From contig NZ_CP009922.3 in the NCBI RefSeq assembly GCF_000993785.3, positions 558,001 to 622,000 on the forward strand: a stretch of DNA of 64,000 nucleotides, given 5' to 3'. The translations under genes and the position numbers were made by a program. The notes under the pieces are model-generated. The model saw nothing but the letters and a program-made list of their open reading frames with translations. It was not told the origin of the DNA and made no database searches. This document shows, in pieces, positions 42,831 through 52,161 of the stretch (position 1 is its first letter; the number at the start of each line of letters is the position of its first letter). Origin of the DNA: Streptomyces xiamenensis. GTDB lineage: Bacteria; Actinomycetota; Actinomycetes; Streptomycetales; Streptomycetaceae.

Positions 42831-44078
42831 TCACCAGGTCACGGGCAGCTCGTACACGCCGTACACGGCACCGTCGTGCTTGAACGCGAGATCGCCGACG
42901 CCGCCGTCCCCGGCGAGCCGGAGGGTGGGGATCCTGCGGTACAGCGTGCCGCAGACCACCTGGAGTTCCAGGCGGGCCAGGGGCTGGCCCAGGCACTGGT
43001 GCACCCCGAAGCCGAAGGCGACGTGCCGGCGCGCGTCGCCGCGGGCCAGGTCCAGGCGGTCGGGGTCGGTGAAGGCGTCCGGGTCGCGGTTGGCGATGTC
43101 GTTGGAGCAGATGATGCCCTCACCGGCGCGCAGGGTCACGCCGGCGATCTCGATGTCCTCCAGCACCGCCCGGCGCCGCCCGGTGTGGGTGATGTCGAGA
43201 TAGCGCAGCAGTTCCTCCACCGCGGAGGTGATCAGGACCGGATCGTCGCTCTCGCGCAACAGGGCGAGCTGCTCCGGGTGTTCGAGCAGCGCGGCGGTGC
43301 CGAGCGCGATCATGTTGGCGGTCGTCTCGTGGCCGGCCACCAGCAGCAGCACACCCATCTGAGCGGCCTCCTGGCGGGTCAGTTCACCCGATTCCACCCG
43401 GCAGACCAGGCCGGACAGCAGGTCATCGGCCGGGGCCGCCGCCTTGCGGCCCATCAGATCGTCCAGGTAGCGGGTCAGTTCCACGTGGGCGGCCGTACGC
43501 AGCGCCGGGTCCACGTCCCTCCTGAGGAGGACGGCGCTGTGCTCCTGGAAGAACGCGTGGTCCGTGTACGGCACGCCGAGCAGTTCGCAGATCACCAGGG
43601 AGGGCACCGGCAGCGCGAAGGCCCGGACCAGATCGACGGGGCGGGGCCCGGCGAGCAGCTCGTCGATCCGGTCGTCGACGATCCGCTGGACGGCGGGCCG
43701 CATCGCCTCGACACGTTTGATGGTGAAGGGGGCCTGCACCATCCGTCGCAGCCGGGCGTGTTCGGGGTCATCGCGCAGGATGAAGCTGAAGGAGGACCGG
43801 CCGGTCAGCGGTGTCGGCAGCGGATAGCCGGGGCTGAACGGGTTGGCGCTGACCCGCCGGTCGAGCAGCAGGGCGCGCTGGTCCGCGTAGCGGGTGACGA
43901 GCCACGGGGTGCTGCCGTCCCACAGCCTGACTCGCTCGAACCGGGCACGCCGCTGCATGGCGGCCAGGGCCGGGGGCGGGTCGAACGGGCAGCGGGCCGC
44001 CCTGGCCATCGGAAAGTCCTCGGGGCTGTGGTGGTCCTCGATGAGCGGTGGCTGGGTCGCGCGGCCTGCTGAGGTCAT
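42831..44078 (-). CDS. Cytochrome P450
   Basis: A 415-aa soluble class I P450. Heme-binding FGFGVHQCLGQPLARL with Cys362, oxygen-activating helix I AGHETT (248-253), and ExxR at Glu289-Arg292 are all intact. It resembles the CYP105 branch used for xenobiotics and secondary metabolites. No ferredoxin is adjacent; the ferredoxin fusion at 15 kb is too specialised to be an obvious partner. The TetR gene next upstream in the same orientation may regulate it. Confidence 0.94.
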   Translation of the reverse strand: MTSAGRATQPPLIEDHHSPEDFPMARAARCPFDPPPALAAMQRRARFERVRLWDGSTPWLVTRYADQRALLLDRRVSANPFSPGYPLPTPLTGRSSFSFILRDDPEHARLRRMVQAPFTIKRVEAMRPAVQRIVDDRIDELLAGPRPVDLVRAFALPVPSLVICELLGVPYTDHAFFQEHSAVLLRRDVDPALRTAAHVELTRYLDDLMGRKAAAPADDLLSGLVCRVESGELTRQEAAQMGVLLLVAGHETTANMIALGTAALLEHPEQLALLRESDDPVLITSAVEELLRYLDITHTGRRRAVLEDIEIAGVTLRAGEGIICSNDIANRDPDAFTDPDRLDLARGDARRHVAFGFGVHQCLGQPLARLELQVVCGTLYRRIPTLRLAGDGGVGDLAFKHDGAVYGVYELPVTW

Positions 44079-44155
44079 ATCGCTCTCCTGTGAGCCTGTG
44101 AGCCGGTGAGTCGCTGTCCCCGCTCACCCAGCGAAGCACCCGCCCGGATCACTCA

Positions 44156-44836
44156 TCAAGCGTTCGCTTTAATTTCATCCATCCGGGTGACGGGCGCCTG
44201 CCACAGCGCGACGATCACGTCGATCAGGCCCGTCGCCATGTCCGGCCAGGAGGCGTGTGCCGTGGGGGCGTTCGTGGCGAGGGCGCGTTCTCGCTCGACG
44301 GCCATCTGGACGATCAGATGGCGGGTCATGGCGGCGCGTTCGGCGCGCACCCCGGCGGCCAGTTCGGGCAGCGCGCCGTTCATGCCCGCGTGGAGGCGGG
44401 TCAGCGAGGGCGAGACGGCCAGGGTCTCCTCCGCCACCAGCGCGTACAGCGCGGGATCCGCGGTGACCTGGGCGATGAAGCGGGCGTACCAGGTGGGGCC
44501 GCCGCCCATCGACTCCAGGTGGTCGGTGAGCGTGCGCACGAAGCAGGTGACCCACTCCCGCAGCCCGGCGGAATCGTCCAGGCCGGCCATCAGCCGGACC
44601 CGGATGCGTTCCATCCGCTCCGCGTGCCGGCGCGCGAGCGCGCGGATCAACTCGTCCTTGGTGCCGAAGTGGTAGCTGACGGCCGCGTTGTTGCCCTGCC
44701 CGGCGGCCTCGCTGATCTGCCGGTGCGCGACCGCGTGCACCCCGCGCTCGGCGAACAGCCGTTCCGCCGCGGTCAGCAGCGCGTCCCGGGTCGCGCTGAC
44801 CTGTTCGGCCCGTCTCGTTCCGCCCGCCATCCTCAT
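44156..44836 (-). CDS. TetR-family regulator
   Basis: A 226-aa regulator. The HTH (RDALLTAAERLFAERGVHAVAHRQISEAAGQGNNAAVSYHFGTKDELI) has the AcrR-like NNAAVSYHFG box. The ligand domain is large and helical. Starts at 44839 (GTG), 44836 and 44830 (ATG) are close together with no clear ribosome-binding site. It lies 77 bp upstream of the P450, same strand. Bases 44840-44971 hold nothing evident. Confidence 0.87.
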   Translation of the reverse strand: MRMAGGTRRAEQVSATRDALLTAAERLFAERGVHAVAHRQISEAAGQGNNAAVSYHFGTKDELIRALARRHAERMERIRVRLMAGLDDSAGLREWVTCFVRTLTDHLESMGGGPTWYARFIAQVTADPALYALVAEETLAVSPSLTRLHAGMNGALPELAAGVRAERAAMTRHLIVQMAVERERALATNAPTAHASWPDMATGLIDVIVALWQAPVTRMDEIKANA

Positions 44837-44971
44837 CACCGCCCGGGACCGCGCGCCCGCCGTGCCGCGAAGGCCGGTCCCCGTACGCCTCGCGCCGTCC
44901 GGGCCCGGTCGGCCGGGCCGGAGGAGGGCAGCTTACGCAAGCGGGCCGCGCGGCGGCACACGCCGGACGGG

Positions 44972-45908
44972 TCAGCCGGTCAGGAGGGTCGCGAAGAAGG
45001 TGAGGGAACGGTCGACCTCGGCCAGCGACGGGGTGCGGTTGAGATGGCCGTGCAGCATGCCGGCCGCCAGACAGGTGCGGGTGGGAACGCCGGACTCGGT
45101 CAGCTGACGGGCGAGCAGTTCGCCCGAGGGCCGCAGGTCATCCAGTTCGGACAGGACGATGCCCGTGGGCGGCAGCCCGGTCAGGCGGGCCGCGCCGGGC
45201 ATCGCGGCCGGAGGCAGTTCGGTGATCCGGCCCACGTAGTTCCGCACCATGTCCTCGATCGACTCGGTGCCGAACCGCAGGATCGGGGGCAGTTCGCGCA
45301 TCAGCGCCGCCGTGTCGTCGTCCAGCACGGGGACCGGGAAGTGCGCGAAGGGGTACGCGAGCAGCAGCGCGGCGGGCGGTGCCGACCCGGCGTCGCGCAG
45401 CCCGATCGCGGCCGACAGCGCGAGGGCGGCGCCCGCGCTGGCGCCACCGAGGGCCGGCGGCCCCGTGTACGTGGGCGCTTCGGGCCCGGTCAGCCACCGC
45501 CAGGCGGCGCGGACGTCGTCGACCGGGACCGGGTGGCGGACGCCGTCCACGGCGAGCCGGTAGCCACGGAGACCACCAGCGCGCCCGCGCGGGCGGCGAG
45601 TTCGGCGGAGACCAGGTGGGCCTCGGGCATGTCCAGATCGCCGGCCCGGAACCCGCCGCCGTGCAGCCACAGCAGCCCGGGGCCCGGCCGCCGGCCGCGC
45701 GGCCGCGCGGCCGGTAGACGCGTACCGGGATCGGGCCGTGCGGCCCGGGCACTATGTGCTCCTCGGTGTCGGCCTCGGGTTCCGGCCAGGGCGCCGGGTC
45801 GCGGAAGAACGCCTCGAACCGCCGCCCGGCCTCGGGGTCCGCCGGGTCGTACCGGCGCAGACCGTCGATGAGGTGCAGCTTCGCGGCGAGGAAGGGGTCG
45901 AGTGGCAC
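44972..45908 (-). CDS. Alpha/beta hydrolase (hormone-sensitive-lipase type), twice frameshifted as sequenced
   Basis: The protein is spread over three frames. Residues 1 to 76 run from MPLDPFLAAKLHLIDGLRR to PRGRAAGGR. A second frame supplies PGLLWLHGGGFRAGDLDM with the HSL-type HGGG oxyanion hole. A third gives YRLAVDGVRHPVPVDDVR, nucleophile GGASAGAA, Asp in SELDDLRPSG and His in MLHGHL. Single missing bases explain both breaks: one in the GGGG run at 45679-45682 and one in the CC at 45564-45565 (plus strand). With both added the length is exactly 312 aa. GTG 45908 has AAGGAG upstream. All catalytic residues are kept, so sequence error is more likely than decay. Confidence 0.78.
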
Positions 45909-46026
45909 ATCGCTCCTTGGGTTCCGCGCGGCCTCCGCCCGTGGACGGCCGCGACCGGGCGGAACGATGTCAGAACGGCGCCGCGGGTGGCTACCGGAGG
46001 CCGCCGCGTACGGCCCTCACCGGCCC

Positions 46027-47460
46027 TCAGCCGGGGTCCGCGCTCACCGTCGCCCGGCGCCCGGAACGGTGGCGCCGGAGGGCACCGAGCGCGATGTCGA
46101 TGACCAGGAACGCCAGCAGCGAGATGCCCAGCAGCGGGACGAACCAGCCCACGAGGACGGTCACCGCGATCAGCGGAACGCCGATGGCGGGCGGCACCTG
46201 ACGCCAGGCGCCGCGCGGTAGCGGACGGCCGAACGCGGTGCCCCGGCCGCGCAGCCACCACATCCGGTAGCCCCACACGATCAGGACGATGACCGACAGG
46301 GCGAGCGCGGCCAGCAGGATCTGGTTTGGCAGGCCGAACAGGACTCCGGTGTGCAGATCGATGCCCCAGCGCGACAGCTTGGCCAGCACCGGGAAGTCGG
46401 CGAACCGCACCACGTCGGTGACGGCGCCGGTGGACGGGTCGACGGCGACCGCGTCCTGTTTCTCCGGCCAGCTGCGCTGGATCTGCCGGACCACATAGGC
46501 GGATTCGGCGTCGGCCGGCGGGAGGATCTCCACCGGGTTCGTCAGCCCCTGGGACCGGGCGGCGGCGAGCACGATGTCCAGGTTCACGCCGCCGGGCGTC
46601 GCCCCGTCCGCGCCGTGGTCGTGCTGGTGTCCGCCATCCCCCTGTCCCTGCCCGTGCTCCGCGTGCTCGCCACCGCCGCCGGCCGCCCCGGCATCGACCA
46701 CCGGGGTCTCCTGACCCAGCGAGGTGCGCAGTTCGGTGATGTTCTGTCCGGCGTAGGTCGACCAGGTCAGGCCGGTCGCGGACAGGAAGATCAGGCCGAC
46801 CGCGCACCACGCGCCGACCGTGCCGTGCACCCCCAGCACCCGGCGCCGGCCGGTGGTGCCGCGCACCGTGCGCGCGGAGCGGCGGCGGGTGAACCACAGC
46901 GCCAGGCCGGCGACCGCGATCACCCCCAGCCAGCTGGCGGCGAGTTCGCCGTACAGCCGGCCGGTCTCCCCCAGGTGCAGATCGCGGTGGAACTTGTCGA
47001 TCCAGGTGCGCAGCGGCAACGCCCCGGTGGAACCGTACTGTTCGAGCGCACCGCGCACCTCCCCGGTGTACGGGTCGACGAACACGGCCAGGGTGTGGTC
47101 GGCGGCGATGCCGTCCACCCCGGACAGCAGCACCCGGGTGGTGGCGCCGGACTCCGGGGAGGGGCGTACCGCGTTCAGTTCGCCCTCCGGGTGGGCGGCG
47201 CGGGCGGCGGCTATCTGCTCGGTGAGGGGGAGTTCGGCCTCCCCCGCCGGTACGCGCAGCTGCTCGGCGTAGACGATCCGCTCCGCCTGGAACGAACCGG
47301 CGTACAACAGCCCGGAGAACGCGGCCACCAGGAGGAAGGGGGCGACGAACACCCCGGCGTAGAAGTGCAGTCGCAGCAGCAGCGGGCGCAGGGCCGGCCA
47401 GCCGCGGCGGGGACCGGCGGGCGGCGGGGGCGCGGCCACGGTCTCGGGTTCTGCGGACAT
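46027..47460 (-). CDS. PepSY-associated membrane protein with His-rich loop
   Basis: A 477-aa inner-membrane protein with four to five helices (LRLHFYAGVFVAPFLLVAAFSGLLYAG, SWLGVIAVAGLALWF, GTVGAWCAVGLIFLSATGLTW, and two at the C terminus). PepSY modules lie in between (FVDPYTGEVRG, VDPSTGAVTDVVRF). HRDLHLG and HTGVLFGLPNQ match the PiuB/PepSY_TM family linked to iron-siderophore reduction. A loop near residue 270 (EHAEHGQGQGDGGHQHDHG) is rich in His and could bind Zn, Cu or Ni. It is about 9 kb from the metal locus. Confidence 0.87.
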   Translation of the reverse strand: MSAEPETVAAPPPPAGPRRGWPALRPLLLRLHFYAGVFVAPFLLVAAFSGLLYAGSFQAERIVYAEQLRVPAGEAELPLTEQIAAARAAHPEGELNAVRPSPESGATTRVLLSGVDGIAADHTLAVFVDPYTGEVRGALEQYGSTGALPLRTWIDKFHRDLHLGETGRLYGELAASWLGVIAVAGLALWFTRRRSARTVRGTTGRRRVLGVHGTVGAWCAVGLIFLSATGLTWSTYAGQNITELRTSLGQETPVVDAGAAGGGGEHAEHGQGQGDGGHQHDHGADGATPGGVNLDIVLAAARSQGLTNPVEILPPADAESAYVVRQIQRSWPEKQDAVAVDPSTGAVTDVVRFADFPVLAKLSRWGIDLHTGVLFGLPNQILLAALALSVIVLIVWGYRMWWLRGRGTAFGRPLPRGAWRQVPPAIGVPLIAVTVLVGWFVPLLGISLLAFLVIDIALGALRRHRSGRRATVSADPG

Positions 47461-47644
47461 CCAGGACTCCTCGGTGCGGGGCGGACGATCAACGAGTCGG
47501 GTGCCGGTGGCGCGGAGTTCCGGGTCTCGCGTGTGACGCGTGGCACATCAGAGGCGTACGGGGCCCGCCGTCGCCCCTCCACGGGCCCGGTCGCCCCGGC
47601 CCGGTCGCGGCACGTGGTCATCGCTGTGCGGCGTACGGACGGGA

Positions 47645-47698
47645 TTGACCGCACGGCCGGGGGCGTCATACTGCTCAGCGGCTGGCGTTTACGTAAAC
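47645..47698 (+). promoter_or_regulatory. Promoter and LacI-type operator of the GH43 gene
   Basis: TTGACC (47645-47650) and CATACT (47667-47672) form a promoter with a 16-bp gap. A perfect 12-bp palindrome GTTTACGTAAAC (47687-47698) lies just after the expected start point, where a LacI-family repressor would block it. The rest of 47461-47720 is the PepSY-gene promoter region. Confidence 0.6.
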
Positions 47699-47720
47699 AT
47701 CTCAACGGAGAGGTGGGCGC

Positions 47721-48776
47721 ATGCGGCGGACGGCGGGCGTACTGATCGGAGTGATGGCGTTGCTGGCAGGGGTGTTCACGGGACCGGCCGGAAGCACGGA
47801 ACGGGCGGGGGACGGCGAGCGGGAGCGGGCACAGCTGGAGTACGCGGGCTATCTGTTCGTCTACTTCACGGGCGAGGACAGCGCCGACGGCGAGCAGGTG
47901 CGGATGGCGCTCAGCCAGGGCAACGACCCGCTGCACTGGCGGGAGCTGAACGGCGGGCACCCCGTTCTCACGTCGTCGCTCGGCGAGCGCGGGGTCCGCG
48001 ATCCGTTCATCATCCGGGCGCCGGAGGGCGACCGCTTCTATCTGATCGCCACCGACCTGCGCATCCACGGCAACGGTGACTGGGACCGCGCACAGCGGCA
48101 CGGCAGCCTGGACATCATGGTGTGGGAGTCCACCGACCTGGTGAACTGGTCGGCGCAGCGCGCGGTGCGGGTGGCCCCGGCCACCGCGGGCAACACCTGG
48201 GCGCCCGAGGCGTACTGGGACGAGCAGCGCGGTGAGTTCGTGGTGTTCTGGGCGTCAAAGCTGTACGCGCGGGACGACCCGGACCACACCGGGAACACCC
48301 ACCACCGCATGATGTACGCCACGACCCGGGACTTCGTCACCTTCAGCGAGCCGCGGGTGTGGAGCGATCCGGGGCACTCGGTGATCGACTCCACCGTCAT
48401 CGCGCACGACGGCCACTACTACCGCTTCACGAAGGACGAGCGGGACACCAGCGCCGCCAACCCGTGCGGAAAGTTCATCGTGGCCGAGCGCACCCGTGAA
48501 CTGCGCTCCACCTCGTGGGAGTTCATCGCCGAGTGCATCGGCAGCCGGTCGATCGCCCGGGGCGAGGGCCCCACCGTGTTCAAGTCCAACACCGAGGAGA
48601 AGTGGTACCTGTTCATCGACGAGTTCGGTGGCCGCGGCTATGTGCCGTTCGAGACCACCGATCTCGCCTCGGGGCAGTGGGTCCCGTCCACCGGCCACCA
48701 GTTGCCCGCCTCGCCGCGCCACGGAACCGTACTGCCGCTCACCCAGGCCGAGTACGACCGGCTCGCGTCCCGCTGA
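47721..48776 (+). CDS. Secreted GH43-type glycosidase
   Basis: A 351-aa exported enzyme. A Sec signal peptide (RRTAGVLIGVMALLAGVFTGPAGS) precedes a five-bladed beta-propeller. Catalytic boxes are VRDPFIIRAPEG (Asp) and GNTWAPEAYWDE (acid/base Glu), with repeated strand motifs such as MVWESTDLVNWS. Family 43 enzymes are beta-xylosidases or arabinofuranosidases; specificity is unknown. GGAGAGG precedes ATG 47721. With the GH30 enzyme it suggests xylan use, each under its own LacI-type site. Confidence 0.85.
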   Translation: MRRTAGVLIGVMALLAGVFTGPAGSTERAGDGERERAQLEYAGYLFVYFTGEDSADGEQVRMALSQGNDPLHWRELNGGHPVLTSSLGERGVRDPFIIRAPEGDRFYLIATDLRIHGNGDWDRAQRHGSLDIMVWESTDLVNWSAQRAVRVAPATAGNTWAPEAYWDEQRGEFVVFWASKLYARDDPDHTGNTHHRMMYATTRDFVTFSEPRVWSDPGHSVIDSTVIAHDGHYYRFTKDERDTSAANPCGKFIVAERTRELRSTSWEFIAECIGSRSIARGEGPTVFKSNTEEKWYLFIDEFGGRGYVPFETTDLASGQWVPSTGHQLPASPRHGTVLPLTQAEYDRLASR

Positions 48777-48818
48777 CGCGCGGATCGCCCGGCCGGGGTC
48801 GAGGATGCCGATGCCCGC

Positions 48819-49301
48819 TCAGGCCCCGGCGTGGGCGTCGCGCAGCGCCTGGATGTCGAGCTTCTTCATGGTGAACATCGCCCGCATCACCCGGTCGGCC
48901 TTGACGGGGTCGGGGTCGGCGATCAGCTCGGGCAGGTCCCGGGGCACGATCTGCCAGGAGACCCCGTAGCGGTCCTTGACCCAGCCGCAGTCCCGTTCCT
49001 CCCCGCCCTCGGACAGCGCGGCCCACAGCCGGTCGACCTCGGCCTGGTCGGCGCAGTCCACGGACAGCGAGATCGCGTCGTTGAAGGTGTCGTGCGGCCC
49101 GCCGTTGAGCGCCATGAACCGCTGCCCGGCCAGCTCGAACGTCTGGGTGAGCATGGACCCCGGCTCGCCCGGCCCGGCCTCGGTGTACCGCTGCTCCGCC
49201 ACCACGCGGGCGTCGCCGCCGAAGACGGCGAGGTAGTGCTGTACGGCCTCCTCCGCGTCGCGCTCGAACCACAGACACGCGGTGATCTTCTGCTCCGCCA
49301 T
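48819..49301 (-). CDS. VOC-superfamily protein (PhnB-like)
   Basis: A 160-aa protein of the glyoxalase/bleomycin-resistance fold, 3-demethylubiquinone-9 methyltransferase-like subgroup: ITACLWFERDAEEAVQHYLAVFGGDARV at the start, FMALNGGPHDTFNDAISLSVDC in the middle, RYGVSWQIVPRDL near the end. The latter matches the usual DxxGxxWQIVP motif. Function unknown; members may bind small ligands or metals. Confidence 0.9.
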   Translation of the reverse strand: MAEQKITACLWFERDAEEAVQHYLAVFGGDARVVAEQRYTEAGPGEPGSMLTQTFELAGQRFMALNGGPHDTFNDAISLSVDCADQAEVDRLWAALSEGGEERDCGWVKDRYGVSWQIVPRDLPELIADPDPVKADRVMRAMFTMKKLDIQALRDAHAGA

Positions 49302-49397
49302 GACTCACGCCTTCCTTGCCGGTGCGGTGATGAACCCTCACAGGGTTGACCACCCCCGGCCCCGGAACTCATCGCGACGCGCGGAATCCGTCGTGGT

Positions 49398-51236
49398 TCA
49401 GAGCAGATAGACCAGCGCCGACCAGGCGGCGATCAGGACGGCGATCACCGGGCCGAGGGGGAAGCCCTGTTCCCCGGCGGAGGCCTCCCGGTCCGGGCGC
49501 AGGGCGGGATGGGTGTCCAGGGCCCTGATCTCGTTCCGGGCCGTCTCGGCGCGGGAGGTGCCGTGCAGCCGGTGTTCCAGGGGACGCAGGCCGGTGACGG
49601 GCAGGGAGATCTCGCGGCGGCCGCCGACCCGGAAGCGCAGGCCGTCCCCTTCGGAGCGCACCGACGCCAACTGCTCCCAGGGGATCCGGTGCACGCGCCA
49701 GGGGCCGGTGACCCACAGGCCGTCGCGGTCGGCGGTGATGCGCCAGTTGAGGGCGCACACCGTCATGTTGACGGAGCTGGGCAGGCCGAACAGCAGCAGC
49801 CAGTTCCAGCCGATGCCGTCGTGCAGCACCAGCCACAGGCAGCCGCCGTTGAACAGCAGCAGGAACAGTCCGACCGCGCGGGAGACGGCGCCGGCCCGCC
49901 AGGCGAGCGGTGCGCCGCCGGGGGTCATGCCGGCGGCGGTCTCGGCCGCCGAGGGGGTGCGCCGCACCGGGCGGCGTGGCGCGGGGCGGCGCGCGGTGGA
50001 GCGCGGGCCGGCCGTGGCCGGGGCTGCTTCGGGGCGGGCGCCGGTGACGGAGCGTTCGACGGTGACGCTGTGCTCACCCGCCATGACCACGGCCACCCCG
50101 GCGCCCGCGTGCGGCGTCCCGTACAGCACGGCCTCGCGCAGCACGCCCGCCTCACTGCCGCGCAGGGCGCCCCTCACCTCCTCGGCGATGACCTGCGGGT
50201 CGGTGTCCTCCGGGGCCGGCTCGGGCCAGCCGTAGAAGCTGAACAGCGGCTGGGAACCGGCGTGGTCGTCGGCCGCGTGGACGTAGGTGCGGCTGTCGTC
50301 CTTGCCCTCGGCGGCAAGCACCCGCAGCACCGGCTGCGGTCCGCTCATCAGGGCGGCGGTACGGCGGCGGGCGGCGGCGCGGTGCAGCAGCGCGATGCTG
50401 CCGGGCAGGGCGGCGCCGAGCAGCAGCAGTTGCCAGCCGAAGGGGTCGTACGGTTCGGCGACGGTGCGCGCCCAGTCGCCGTCGACGAGCACGCCGATGG
50501 TGGCGCCCTCGGCGTAGTCCTCGGGATAGGTGACGGCCAGGGTACGGCTGTCACCGCCGGGCAGGGTGACGGTGATGGTGTCCGCGCCCCGGTCGGTGAC
50601 CTCGGCCGACACGGCGGTGGCGGCGGCGGCCCGGCTCGCGTCCCGGTCGATGCCGCGCAGTGCCTGCCACAGCGCGCCCGCGGCGAGTGTGAGCAGCAGA
50701 ACGCCCACGACCAGGGCGATCCGGCCGCCGCCCAGCGGTACGGGGCCCAGCGGCGCCCGGTGCCGTATCCCGGCGGACGCCTCGGCCGCCACCGCACCCT
50801 GCCGCCGCCGTACGTCGCGGCGGTGGTGCAGCCCGGCGTACCCGAACAGACCGGCGGCCGCCACCCCCAGGCGCGGCAGGTCACCCGCATCGCCGAGCGC
50901 CGCAGGCTCCAGCAGGACCAGGGCGAGCACCGGGCCCAGTGTGACGAGGGCGAGGGCGGGATGCAGGCACAGGGCGTAGAGCGTCAGCAGTCCCGCCCCG
51001 AAGAGCCCGAAGCCCCACCACTGGGGCCCGCAGGGTGCGGCGTCGGTGCAGGCCGGTTCCGGCACGGAGGCGGTTGCCCACACCGCGGTGACGACCAGCG
51101 CGAGTACCGCCCACACCGGCCATGCCCACCGCGCGGCCCGGACGGCGAGCCAGCGTTCCGCGTCCCGCGCACGCCACTCCCGCGTTCCCTCGGGTATGTC
51201 CCCCGCCGACAGCGGTATCGGACCGTCATTCCTCAC
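49398..51236 (-). CDS. Large membrane protein with C-terminal bacterial PH domain
   Basis: A 612-aa integral membrane protein. Helices include WAWPVWAVLALVVTAVWATA, a cluster near LYALCLHPALALVTLGPVLALVLL, GRIALVVGVLLLTLAAGALW, LLLLGAALPGSIALL, and later AVGLFLLLFNGGCLWLVL. An extracellular beta-rich segment (EVTDRGADTITVTLPGGDSRTLAVTYP) lies in between. The C-terminal region WRITADRDGLWVTGPWRVHRIPWEQLASV is a bPH6-type PH domain. GTG 51236 follows a CATAAT -10 box and has no Shine-Dalgarno, so it is probably leaderless; the longer frame upstream lacks homology. Role unknown, perhaps membrane stress or cell-envelope related. Confidence 0.75.
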   Translation of the reverse strand: MRNDGPIPLSAGDIPEGTREWRARDAERWLAVRAARWAWPVWAVLALVVTAVWATASVPEPACTDAAPCGPQWWGFGLFGAGLLTLYALCLHPALALVTLGPVLALVLLEPAALGDAGDLPRLGVAAAGLFGYAGLHHRRDVRRRQGAVAAEASAGIRHRAPLGPVPLGGGRIALVVGVLLLTLAAGALWQALRGIDRDASRAAAATAVSAEVTDRGADTITVTLPGGDSRTLAVTYPEDYAEGATIGVLVDGDWARTVAEPYDPFGWQLLLLGAALPGSIALLHRAAARRRTAALMSGPQPVLRVLAAEGKDDSRTYVHAADDHAGSQPLFSFYGWPEPAPEDTDPQVIAEEVRGALRGSEAGVLREAVLYGTPHAGAGVAVVMAGEHSVTVERSVTGARPEAAPATAGPRSTARRPAPRRPVRRTPSAAETAAGMTPGGAPLAWRAGAVSRAVGLFLLLFNGGCLWLVLHDGIGWNWLLLFGLPSSVNMTVCALNWRITADRDGLWVTGPWRVHRIPWEQLASVRSEGDGLRFRVGGRREISLPVTGLRPLEHRLHGTSRAETARNEIRALDTHPALRPDREASAGEQGFPLGPVIAVLIAAWSALVYLL

Positions 51237-51401
51237 CGCTGCATTATGTGCCCTGGGCCGGGGTCGTCCGTTCGGCGCGGATGGGCTCCAGCGCGTCGAC
51301 CACGCGGCGACCGTGGCCCGTTGGGAGATCGGCGAAGGACGGGGAGCGACGGCGAGGGGGCTTCTTTGCCGGGTTATGGGCATATGACCGGGCGCTGCCG
51401 C

Positions 51402-51458
51402 TTGACAGTGCTGTCCGGCTGTCTGACAGGATCCTTCACGTGAACCTGTCAGACAGCC
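51402..51458 (+). promoter_or_regulatory. Autoregulated promoter of the asparagine operon
   Basis: TTGACA (51402-51407) and CAGGAT (51427-51432) are the -35 and -10 boxes, 19 bp apart. Two GntR-like sites, TGTCTGACA (51420-51428) and TGTCAGACA (51447-51455), lie inside a perfect 14-bp inverted repeat (51417-51430 with 51445-51458). They flank GTG 51440, 7 nt after the -10, so the message is leaderless. Confidence 0.72.
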
Positions 51459-52161
51459 CGGCGGGCGCCGCCGTGCCGCGCCGGGTCGGGGCCATGGAGG
51501 CCGTGCTCACCCACCTGCGGGGCGCCATAGAGGGGGGCGCGTACGCGGTCGGCGACAAGCTGCCCTCGGAGGCCGAGCTGTGCCGGCGGCTGGAGGTCAG
51601 CCGGTCGGTGCTGCGGGAGGCGTTGCGGGCGCTCCAGGTGATGGGGCTGACCGCCTCCCGTACCGGCAAGGGGACCTTCGTGATCTCCAGGGGGCCGGTG
51701 GAGGACGCCACCTTCGGGGACTACACGGCCGGCGATCTGCTGGAGGTGCGGCGGCACGTCGAGCTGCCGATGGCCGGGTACGCCGCCCAGCGGCGGACCG
51801 CCGAGGATCTCGACCACCTGAGCCGGCTGCTGGAGCGCATGGAGCGGGAGTCGGACACCACCGCCTGGGTGGCGATGGACACCCTGTTCCATCTCGGGGT
51901 GGCGCAGGCCGCGCGCAATCCGGTGTTCCGGAAGGTGATCGAGGAGATCCGGGACGCCCTGGCCCGGCAGTCCGCGTTCCTCACCGAGCCGGCCGGCCGC
52001 CGCGAGCACTCCAACCGGGAACACCGGGCGATCGTCCGGGCCCTGATCGACGGTTCCCACGACGACGCCGTCGCCGCCATGGCGCACCATCTCGACCGGG
52101 TCGAGGCCTCCCTGGTTTCCCTCGTGCGCCCCGGGCCCCCGAAGGCGAGCGCCGGCCGTGA
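51440..52161 (+). CDS. GntR-family (FadR-type) regulator, frameshifted near its end as sequenced
   Basis: A regulator of about 240 aa: wHTH ([46 protein letters not shown]) and an FCD domain ([62 protein letters not shown]). As sequenced its frame has no stop and runs through the permease into the asparaginase gene, which cannot be real. Adding one C to the run at 52136-52140 ends the protein at TGA 52159-52161, giving a GTGA overlap with the permease and a length of 240 aa. The start is leaderless GTG 51440. It likely represses its own operon in response to asparagine or aspartate. Confidence 0.82.
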
